DNA of 64,000 bases from JACKNG01 sp040220855 (lineage in GTDB: Bacteria; Pseudomonadota; Gammaproteobacteria; Ga0077536), in assembly GCA_040220855.1 (NCBI GenBank), contig JAVJVZ010000055.1, positions 1-64,000 on the forward strand, in the 5' to 3' direction. Positions 9,366 through 16,442 of the stretch are shown piece after piece; position 1 is the stretch's first letter, and each line of letters opens with the position of its first letter. The notes under the pieces are model-generated. The model did no database searches and was not told the origin of the DNA. It was given only the letters and a program-made list of their open reading frames with translations. Both the position numbers and the translations under genes were made by a program.

Positions 9366-9550
9366 GCGGAATCAGTGCCTTGCTCTAGCCTCGGCGGGGT
9401 TATCGGCGGTACCGCCTGAGGCATGCCGACGCGGATTTGGAACCATCCCCGGTACCGGCGCGGGTAAGTGCTGTTGCATGGCGAATCGGCACGCGCGACG
9501 CGCCGACGCTTTCCCTCCCGCGGCGGACCCTGTAGCTTATACGCCCCGCC

Positions 9551-9627
9551 GCGCCCGTAGCTCAGCTGGATAGAGTGCTGCCCTCCGAAGGCAGAGGTCA
9601 CAGGTTCAAATCCTGTCGGGCGCGCCA
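9551..9627 (+). tRNA. tRNA-Arg (anticodon CCG)
   Basis: This is a 77-nt cloverleaf with a perfect acceptor stem (GCGCCCG with CGGGCGC), anticodon loop CTCCGAA giving CCG, the T-loop sequence GGTTCAAATCC and an encoded CCA at 9625-9627. TTATAC at 9537-9542, followed by a GC-rich discriminator, is a plausible -10 box. The accessory island begins immediately downstream, so this tRNA is the likely historical integration site. I see no second copy of its 3' end near the integrase remnant. Confidence 0.97.
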
Positions 9628-9720
9628 ATAACGCTCAATTGCTTGCGTCATTCGCAAGACGCAGGTTAGTTGCCATCCAAGCGGCGATGGTGCACGAGTG
9701 GTGCCAGACATCGGCCGTTA

Positions 9721-9759
9721 CGGGTGTCAGGTCTTGCTTCTTGCCTTGGCGGTGTCGAA
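9721..9759 (+). repeat. Palindromic repeat family, copy A (left half only)
   Basis: The 39 bases are identical to 21043-21081 (copy B). They contain the 15-nt core GTCTTGCTTCTTGCC (9731-9745) shared by all five copies. The complementary right arm present in copies B-D is missing here. The copy sits between tRNA-Arg and the defence operon. Confidence 0.8.
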
Positions 9760-9854
9760 TTGCACGGTGGCCGTGGTGTGAAGTGGCGGTAGGTCCGGAT
9801 TATGCTGGGCCAATTGGGCTATCGTAAGCCACCGCACAGTGCACCAAAGCCTAT

Positions 9855-10946
9855 CTAACCCTGCCATCGCTTGAACACGGTTTTCAGACGTTCAACAGTA
9901 TGCCGCCACTTCGGGGTCAGGGGCTGGCATACAGTATTCTGGTTGCCGAACAGTCCGACCTCGTTGACGGCCTGTTCCGCCGCAACTGCATCGAGCCATC
10001 TCACGCGCACGAAGTACTCAGATCTTTCGGGATCGTCAGCGCGCATCCTGTACTGCTCACCATGCGTCAAGACTTCCAGCGCAGGCTGCTCGCCTTCCGG
10101 GGTCGTGACTGTGAAATCCTTCGCCGGTTGTACCGTCTCCAGCACAAGGCCGACGCCCACGTAGCCTACCTTCGGAATCTTTACCCACACCCGGTCGCCT
10201 GGCGATAACAGCTTGAGCGTCTGGCTGTACCAGCTGCCGCCCCCGGCGCTGATGAATCCATATTCGCGTGCATCGTCCCAGCTGCGCGAGGCGGGGTCTC
10301 CGAACGACACGTAGTACTCGCCGTTCCAGGGTTCCTTCTCACCCTTGGACTTGGTCGACGTCGCGACATTGGCCTGCGTCTCGCCCGGATCGATCAACCA
10401 CGCGCGGCTGAGCAACTGCTGGCCGTTATGCTCGAAGACCTGAAAGAACACGACGTTGATGGCGATATCCCGCGCATTCAGATAGCTGACGATGCGCTCG
10501 GTCGAAGCATCAAGTTCGGCCGCGACGATGATGATCTGATGCGATTCGTTAAGCGTGTCTTCGTCCAGTTCAGTGCCGAAATGCTGGAGAAACGCCTCGT
10601 CGAGACTGCCGCCGTTCGAGAACCGGTGGTAGATCTGCGCGACCTTCTCGGCGCTGAGCTGGTCCACCCAGGAGGCATAATCCAGCGCCTGAGCGATGAT
10701 CTCGCGCGGCGTGCGGTCGCGCTTGAGCTCGACCAGTACCAGCGAGCCGTCGGGAGCAATGGCCAGTAGATCGATGCGGCCGCCGAAGCTGGTGATCTCC
10801 TGCCGTCCGATCAGCATCCATTCACTGGAGAGCACGCGCGAATCGCGCACGATCATCTCTTCCAGGGTTTGTTCGCTGGCCAGCCGACTGGTCTCCAGTG
10901 CTTTGGGTTCGGCACCGACGGTCCAGATTGAATGCTGAATGGGCAT
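9855..10946 (-). CDS. DUF91/NucS-like PD-(D/E)XK nuclease-domain protein
   Basis: The product has 363 residues. The N-terminal half carries a PD-(D/E)XK core: GGRIDLLAIAPDGS, then LVELKRDRTPREI, then QALDYASWV, with D and E-x-K as presumed metal ligands. This resembles the DUF91/NucS endonuclease family. The C-terminal half (from about residue 195, WNGEYYVSFGD, to the end) is a separate mostly beta domain with FISAGGGSWYS and GDRVWVKIPKVGYVG, suggestive of a nucleic-acid or modified-base reader. I cannot name it. The gene is last in the defence operon, 7 nt after the HNH gene, and is probably an accessory effector. Nuclease fold likely; function in this operon inferred. Confidence 0.75.
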   Translation of the reverse strand: MPIQHSIWTVGAEPKALETSRLASEQTLEEMIVRDSRVLSSEWMLIGRQEITSFGGRIDLLAIAPDGSLVLVELKRDRTPREIIAQALDYASWVDQLSAEKVAQIYHRFSNGGSLDEAFLQHFGTELDEDTLNESHQIIIVAAELDASTERIVSYLNARDIAINVVFFQVFEHNGQQLLSRAWLIDPGETQANVATSTKSKGEKEPWNGEYYVSFGDPASRSWDDAREYGFISAGGGSWYSQTLKLLSPGDRVWVKIPKVGYVGVGLVLETVQPAKDFTVTTPEGEQPALEVLTHGEQYRMRADDPERSEYFVRVRWLDAVAAEQAVNEVGLFGNQNTVCQPLTPKWRHTVERLKTVFKRWQG

Positions 10947-10953
10947 GTTTCAC

Positions 10954-11760
10954 CTATGCAGTGGCAAGCAGGGTTTCGACCCACGCATGGTGGCGATGCA
11001 GACGAAGGTAGTAGTGCGCGGCTGAGCTGAAGGGCGCTTTGGCAGAAAGCCTCTCTCGTAGACGCAAGGTGATGGTCGCGCGGCCCGCCGCGCCCTCTGG
11101 CAGCTCCTCAAACATTTTCACGTCCTCTGCGATTTGGTTGCAGAGCTGCTCCCGCTTTGAATTGAAATCCGGGTGATCAAGGTTGAGGAGGATCTTGCTT
11201 CTTTCGATTCGCCTTTTGGCGATGGCGTCATCCTCGTAATGGGGATGGATGACCGGCCGCCCATCAGGCAGGAACGCGACCAACTTGCAGTCATCCCCGT
11301 TGCAGGGATCGAGAATGATGGGCTGCTCGTTTATGAGTGACGCTACGTCGGTCGCTTTCTGCGCCGGATCGAGCAAAGGAAACTCATCGCCCTTGCCGCC
11401 CGCGCAGCCATGTTCCTCATTGTGCTTCGGGCTGTTCGCGAATGGGCAGGCGACACGGTAATTCTCAGCCTTGAAGGCCAGGAACCAGTAATCGCATTTC
11501 GGTCGATAGTGGTCGATGGTCAGCGGCGCCCCAACCAATTCCGCCTCGGTGTACCAGCACTTGTTCCCCAGCAGCGTCGTGAATCGGTCCTTGATGGGGG
11601 ACCATTTGGTGGCGCCATTATTGTTGATGTATGTGTTGCGATCTCCGGCAGGCTTGCTGGTCACTGTCGTGTGCGCCCTGTCGAGCCGGCGCTTGTCCCT
11701 TTGTCCGTCCTGTCCGATGAATACGGACCGAAGCAGGTTTTCTATCGGAACGTGTCTCAA
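10954..11760 (-). CDS. HNH endonuclease, PtuB-like (Septu-type effector)
   Basis: The product has 268 residues from a TTG start at 11760 that overlaps the TGA of the ATPase gene (TTGA), so translation is probably coupled. The HNH core is visible as NKCWYTEAEL, LTIDHYRPK and ENYRVACPFANSPKHNE. CxxT-x-E followed by DHxRPK and a later NxxK is typical of the HNH nucleases paired with RecF/SMC-like ATPases (PtuB of Septu, and retron-linked relatives). It probably cleaves DNA when activated by the ATPase. Pairing and overlap make the Septu-like assignment likely but not proven at subtype level. Confidence 0.78.
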   Translation of the reverse strand: MRHVPIENLLRSVFIGQDGQRDKRRLDRAHTTVTSKPAGDRNTYINNNGATKWSPIKDRFTTLLGNKCWYTEAELVGAPLTIDHYRPKCDYWFLAFKAENYRVACPFANSPKHNEEHGCAGGKGDEFPLLDPAQKATDVASLINEQPIILDPCNGDDCKLVAFLPDGRPVIHPHYEDDAIAKRRIERSKILLNLDHPDFNSKREQLCNQIAEDVKMFEELPEGAAGRATITLRLRERLSAKAPFSSAAHYYLRLHRHHAWVETLLATA

Positions 11761-13241
11761 CTCGCGCCTCCTGTTGCTTCCCGGCGACTGCGCAGGAACT
11801 CGACATAGTTCGGATCGCGCTCGCTTATCCCGGGCTGCAAGATTTCCAGCATTTCATTCAACTCCCGCAGCCGCTGCTTGTCCGCTTGAGTCAGTGTCAT
11901 CTTCACGCTGAGATCGAGCCGCTCGTCCATAAGCACCTGCGTCTTCTTGTCGAGACTGGAGGGCAAGCCGAAAAACTCGCTGCTGCAGAGCAGGTTGGCA
12001 ACGCCTTGCCCGCGCGGGTTACGGCGGGGATGCTCGAACACGGATTGCTCTTTGCCAGAGGCATTGGCAAGGAATACCTGCGGTGCCACGAGCCCAGAAA
12101 TCGTTACTGGATCGTGGGTTGCCATCAGGACCGTTGAATGCTCCCGCTGCGATACGTCAAACGCCTCCTCGAGCATCTCCGGATACTCCCAGGACCATTG
12201 CGGGTTCAGATGGGTATCGGGTTCGTCCAGGAGAACGAGGTTGTCGCGCTGGTTGGTCAGCCGAATGGCGCCGACCACGGCGATCAGCTGCTTCTCGCCT
12301 TCACTCAACTGCTCGAAATCGAACGGCTCGCCCCGTTCATCGCCGATCAGTTGGTATTCGACGCCCTGCAGGATGCCACGGGCGGCAAGGTGTTCGAGTG
12401 CGAGGTACAGATTGTCCCGGCCGGCCTCGAGCCGGTGTTTCAGTCCGCTCTCGGGCTTCGTGCTGCGGAAGTTATCGGGATAGCTGTAAGTCCGCGTTTC
12501 CGTGAAGGCGCCACCGAGCGTGCTCTCCTCGCCATCCCCATGCTTAATCGCCCTTCGGCTCTCCTCGTGATCCGCTGTTTCGGCCAGGGCCGCGATGGTC
12601 TTCCGGACCTTGCCGGTGGTGCCCCACAGGACGGGCTCGTCCTTCTCAGAGTCGAACCCCTTGGGTGACTGCAGGACTATCTTGATATCCCGAGCACCGG
12701 AGATCTTGAGGCGCCTGAGGAAATCAACCTGACGGTGAGCAACAAGACCCAGAAGAATGTGGCGCGCCTGCTGGTTGGTGGAAAGCACAAAGAGCGGGCG
12801 GAGATTGTCGCGCTCGGGCTCCTGGACGAGCTGGCGGAAGCTCGCCAAGTAGCGTTTGATCAGGCGCCGAATCCGGTCGCACTCGCCGGAGTAGTAGGCG
12901 AAAGTGCTCTCCGGATAAAAGACCTGGGCTTCACCGTCCCGCAGGCGGCGGGTGAAGTGGCGAATCGGCATCTCCTGCTCATCGACAATGGCGCGCAGCC
13001 GACCTTCCGCGGCCGAGAGCCCGACCCGCCGTCCCTGGGCCTCGTACTCTAGGCTGAAATCGAACGGCGGTGATTTGTTGAGGTAGGTGTCCAGCAGAAT
13101 ATGGAGAATCGCCTCCACCAGATTGGATTTACCGCTGCCATTGCCGCCGATGACGGCGTTGAGGAGATAAGGCTGCTCGAAGGTGACCTCGCAGTTGCGG
13201 AGGTTCTTGAAGTGGTCAATCCAGAGCCGGCGAAGCTTCAT
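11757..13241 (-). CDS. RecF/ABC-like AAA ATPase, PtuA-like (Septu-type sensor)
   Basis: The product has 494 residues. Walker A is GGNGSGKSNLVEA near residue 33, the ABC signature is LSEGEKQL, and Walker B is LVLLDEPDTHLNP with a following switch His (LMATHDP). The region between Walker A and the signature is the long insertion typical of OLD/RecF-like defence ATPases. The ATG at 13241 lies 3 nt after the hsdS stop, and the stop overlaps the HNH start. In Septu, PtuA multimers hold PtuB and license its DNA cleavage on phage infection. Fusion of this pair to the end of an RM operon is unusual and is discussed in the findings. Confidence 0.82.
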   Translation of the reverse strand: MKLRRLWIDHFKNLRNCEVTFEQPYLLNAVIGGNGSGKSNLVEAILHILLDTYLNKSPPFDFSLEYEAQGRRVGLSAAEGRLRAIVDEQEMPIRHFTRRLRDGEAQVFYPESTFAYYSGECDRIRRLIKRYLASFRQLVQEPERDNLRPLFVLSTNQQARHILLGLVAHRQVDFLRRLKISGARDIKIVLQSPKGFDSEKDEPVLWGTTGKVRKTIAALAETADHEESRRAIKHGDGEESTLGGAFTETRTYSYPDNFRSTKPESGLKHRLEAGRDNLYLALEHLAARGILQGVEYQLIGDERGEPFDFEQLSEGEKQLIAVVGAIRLTNQRDNLVLLDEPDTHLNPQWSWEYPEMLEEAFDVSQREHSTVLMATHDPVTISGLVAPQVFLANASGKEQSVFEHPRRNPRGQGVANLLCSSEFFGLPSSLDKKTQVLMDERLDLSVKMTLTQADKQRLRELNEMLEILQPGISERDPNYVEFLRSRREATGGAS

Positions 13242-13244
13242 CGG

Positions 13245-14951
13245 TTAGCTGTGCACTGTGGGGGATGGCGCGCCGACGACGGTGAGTTCGGCGACGACGG
13301 CTTCGTGGAGGGTCTTGGCGGTAGCGCGGGAGGCGGCGAGTTGCGCTTCCAAGTCGTCTACCAGTGCCATCAATCGATCCACTCTCGCGACGATCCGGCG
13401 TTGTTCTGCGAGGGGCGGGATGGGAATCGGAAAATCACGCAGCAATCCTAGATTAAGCCCCGAGTAGGCAATGCCGCGCAGGTTCTCAGAGACCTTATCT
13501 TGGAAGTAGGGCGACGCGATGACATTCATGACAAAGATTGGATCGATTTCCGAGTGGACTGGTATCACGGCGACTTCACGCGCGACGTTGTATCCCTTAA
13601 GCTCTGGCGGAACCACCGCACATCCGCCGAGAGTTCCCCGGACGTTTATTAATACCTCACCACCGCGAAGAATTGTTCGGCCATATTCTGACGAAAGTTG
13701 TTCCGTCACTTTTCGAATGCCGTTCAAATCAATCTTGCGAAAACGGACATTGCTACAGCGAAGTATGAAAACACCACCTTGCTGTGGCTCAGCGCCAAGC
13801 TTGATGACGCCGTATGAAATCCCTCTCTTGGGGTCTAAGATCGAACCGAGGCGGGCTATTGACCATCCGTTAGGCACGCGAAATGGAATATTCTCAAGGT
13901 CCGCTGTCGGGCTGATTTGTCTTGATCCCTTCTTGGAGTGATCCTCGGCGAGGATGCGGCCGAGAATCGCCTCGCTCGGTTCGTCACCGGAATCCTGTGA
14001 AACTAGTTTGCCCTGCAGCGCGAGCGTGAGGATGGACTTTCGGAGATCCGCGGGGACGATGTCGTAGGACTTGTGGAAGAGGAACTGGAGGTTGGCCGGG
14101 GTAGGCGCGTCGGCGAAGCGGGTCAGCGAGGCGCGGGCGAGTGCGGCGTGCCGCGTGTCGCGTTCCTGCTGCTGTGTCTCAAGCCGATCACACAAGGCCA
14201 TCAACTCATCCGCCTTCGCGACTATTCGATTCTGCTCGCCTAGCGGCGGAAGCGGGATTGGTAGCTCGATAAATTTCGCAATTGAGACCCCCCCGATGAT
14301 GCCGGTCTTTACGGCATCAAACAGGTCGAGAAATCGAGGGGATAGGTACCAATAGAGTATGTATTTGGCGTTAATTCCGGCGAGAGGCTCATTGCAAAAC
14401 AGCTTATTTCCAAAGCAAACATCTCTGTTTGTGATCCCGCATTTCCTGCCGGCACTACCGCCTTCTGCACAGATTAAGGTGGAATTGGCAGAAGCGACTT
14501 TGAATTTGTCTTCTGATTCCGGAATGTAGATACCGTTGTCATAGTCAATCGGCTCGAAGCCATACCCGACATCTTTTGTGGCGATGTATGCCCGGCCGCC
14601 AACATTTACAAATCGCCGTTGTTTCTCATCGGCATTTATGCTGTCACCGTTAAAGATCACGCCTATGGCACCGAGCCTAGTCCAACACCACTCCGCTGGT
14701 AGGTTGTAGGGCGCCTCTTCCGCGTGCACGGGATCGAGAGGCCGCTGCTTCGCTATCTTCTTGGACTTCTCCCGAGCGCTTCTTTCTTTCCCGGCTATGT
14801 CAACCAAAGTGGACGCTGCATGATCTTCGGCGGCTCGCCCAACGAGTTTTCCTGAGGTCGCGAACGAAATGATCAACGTACGCATCATTTGCACCGCGTC
14901 GGGCGCGCCGGCGAACTGATCGAACTTCTCGAAGAAGGTGTCCAGGTTCAT
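13245..14951 (-). CDS. hsdS: Type I restriction enzyme specificity subunit HsdS
   Basis: The product has 568 residues and shows the two-half architecture of HsdS. Target-recognition domain 1 (about residues 85-240) ends in the conserved block IPLPPLGEQNRIVAKADELM. Domain 2 (about 345-525) ends in IPIPPLAEQRRIVARVDRLM. Each block is followed by a helical spacer. The start ATG overlaps the hsdM stop (ATGA). The first recognition domain (about 14230-14700) is visibly more AT-rich than its flanks, a sign that this half was exchanged by recombination. With HsdM it directs adenine methylation at a bipartite site; with HsdR it directs restriction. Confidence 0.93.
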   Translation of the reverse strand: MNLDTFFEKFDQFAGAPDAVQMMRTLIISFATSGKLVGRAAEDHAASTLVDIAGKERSAREKSKKIAKQRPLDPVHAEEAPYNLPAEWCWTRLGAIGVIFNGDSINADEKQRRFVNVGGRAYIATKDVGYGFEPIDYDNGIYIPESEDKFKVASANSTLICAEGGSAGRKCGITNRDVCFGNKLFCNEPLAGINAKYILYWYLSPRFLDLFDAVKTGIIGGVSIAKFIELPIPLPPLGEQNRIVAKADELMALCDRLETQQQERDTRHAALARASLTRFADAPTPANLQFLFHKSYDIVPADLRKSILTLALQGKLVSQDSGDEPSEAILGRILAEDHSKKGSRQISPTADLENIPFRVPNGWSIARLGSILDPKRGISYGVIKLGAEPQQGGVFILRCSNVRFRKIDLNGIRKVTEQLSSEYGRTILRGGEVLINVRGTLGGCAVVPPELKGYNVAREVAVIPVHSEIDPIFVMNVIASPYFQDKVSENLRGIAYSGLNLGLLRDFPIPIPPLAEQRRIVARVDRLMALVDDLEAQLAASRATAKTLHEAVVAELTVVGAPSPTVHS

Positions 14952-16429
14952 TCAGTAAGGCCGGTGGTCGTCGCGAGGGCGTTATGGAGTTCTTGTTTCA
15001 GCTTGCCGCGAGTCTCGGCGAGCTGGGCGAGGAGGCTTTCGTATTCAGGTAATAGGTCTTCAACGCTGCGGAGGTCCCCTTCGGCCTTGTGCGGATTTTT
15101 TTGGTCCAGGTTGTAGTTCCAAGCCTTGATTTCCTCGATGCTGACGCGCCAGGCTTGCTCGGTTTCCTTGCGCTTGCTGTACAGGCCGTTCTTGCCGGGC
15201 TTGCCCCACCATTTCTTCTCTGGCTTGAATTCCTCGATGCGGATGGGTTTGCCCTTGTTGTAGCTCTTCGCACCCTCTGGATACGGATGCTCGTAATACC
15301 AGACTTCCTTCGTCGGCTGGCCCTTGGTGAAGAACAGCAGGTTGGTCTTGATACCGGTGTAGGGATTGAAGACGCCGTTTGGCAAACGGACGATGGTGTG
15401 CAGGTTGCACTCGCTCAAGAGCTTTTCCTTGATGCGGGTTTTCACCCCTTCGCCAAAAAGCGTGCCGTCGGGCAGAACCAGGCCGGCGCGGCCGCCGGGT
15501 TTGAGCACGCGCATGATGAGCACGAGGAACAGGTCGGCGGTCTCGCGGGTGCGAAACTCGCTGGGGAAGTTGGCCTCGATACCGTCTTCCTCCATGCCGC
15601 CGAACGGCGGGTTGGTGACGATGACGTCGACGTATTCCTTCGGCTTCCAGTCGGTGAGCGGCCGCGATAACGTATTGTCGTGGCGGACGTTGGACGGCAC
15701 GTCGATGCCATGCAGCATGAGGTTGGTCATGCACAGCACGTGCGGCAGGTGCTTCTTCTCAATGCCTGAGAAGCAGTTCTGCAGGGTGGCCATGTCCTTG
15801 TCGGTCTTGGCCTGGTCGCGCAGGTGGTCGATGGCGCAGGTGAGGAAGCCCCCAGTGCCGCAGGCGGGATCGAAGATCGTCTCACCAAGGCGCGGATCGA
15901 CCTGCTCCACGATGAACTGCGTGACTGCGCGAGGGGTGTAGAACTCGCCCGCGTTGCCGGCGGACTGCAGGTCTTTCAGGATCTTCTCGTAGATATCGCC
16001 GAACAGGTGGCGGTCTTCGGAGGCGTTGAAGTTAATCCCGTTGATCTTGTTGATGACCTGCCGCATCAGGGTGCCATTCTTCATGTAGTTATTGGCATCC
16101 TCGAAGGTCATGCGTATGAGCCCGGCGATATGGTCCTGCCCGGCCGTCATGTTCTTCAGGGCCGGGAGCAGGGTGTTGTTGACGAAATCGAGCAGGGCTT
16201 CGCCGGTCATGCCCTCCTCGTGCGCGGCCCAGTTGCGCCAGCGCAGGTGGTCCTTGAGCGGAGAATTGTAGTCGTCGTCGAAGAGTTCGAGCTGCGTTTC
16301 GCGATCGTCGAAGATCTTGAGGAAGAACAACCAGGCCATCTGTTCGATGCGCTGGGCATCGCCGTAAGTGCCGGCGTCCTTGCGCATGATGTCCTGGATG
16401 GATTTGACGAGATTGGAGATATTGGGCAT
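14948..16429 (-). CDS. hsdM: Type I restriction-modification DNA methyltransferase HsdM
   Basis: The product has 493 residues. The N-terminal helical domain (MPNISNLVKSIQDIMRKDAG) is followed by the N6-adenine methyltransferase core. SAM motif I is FDPACGTGGFL and catalytic motif IV is VTNPPFGG. The stop overlaps the hsdS start by 4 nt, and the gene begins 13 nt after hsdR. HsdM2S methylates one adenine in each half of the HsdS target to protect self DNA. Nothing visible suggests inactivation. Confidence 0.95.
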   Translation of the reverse strand: MPNISNLVKSIQDIMRKDAGTYGDAQRIEQMAWLFFLKIFDDRETQLELFDDDYNSPLKDHLRWRNWAAHEEGMTGEALLDFVNNTLLPALKNMTAGQDHIAGLIRMTFEDANNYMKNGTLMRQVINKINGINFNASEDRHLFGDIYEKILKDLQSAGNAGEFYTPRAVTQFIVEQVDPRLGETIFDPACGTGGFLTCAIDHLRDQAKTDKDMATLQNCFSGIEKKHLPHVLCMTNLMLHGIDVPSNVRHDNTLSRPLTDWKPKEYVDVIVTNPPFGGMEEDGIEANFPSEFRTRETADLFLVLIMRVLKPGGRAGLVLPDGTLFGEGVKTRIKEKLLSECNLHTIVRLPNGVFNPYTGIKTNLLFFTKGQPTKEVWYYEHPYPEGAKSYNKGKPIRIEEFKPEKKWWGKPGKNGLYSKRKETEQAWRVSIEEIKAWNYNLDQKNPHKAEGDLRSVEDLLPEYESLLAQLAETRGKLKQELHNALATTTGLTE

Positions 16430-16442
16430 GGGCTAGGTCTTC

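Noticed and set aside
9281..9628. Minus-strand frame with GFEPVTSAFGGQHSIQLSYG
   Set aside because: This is the well-known spurious protein produced by reading across a tRNA-Arg gene antisense.
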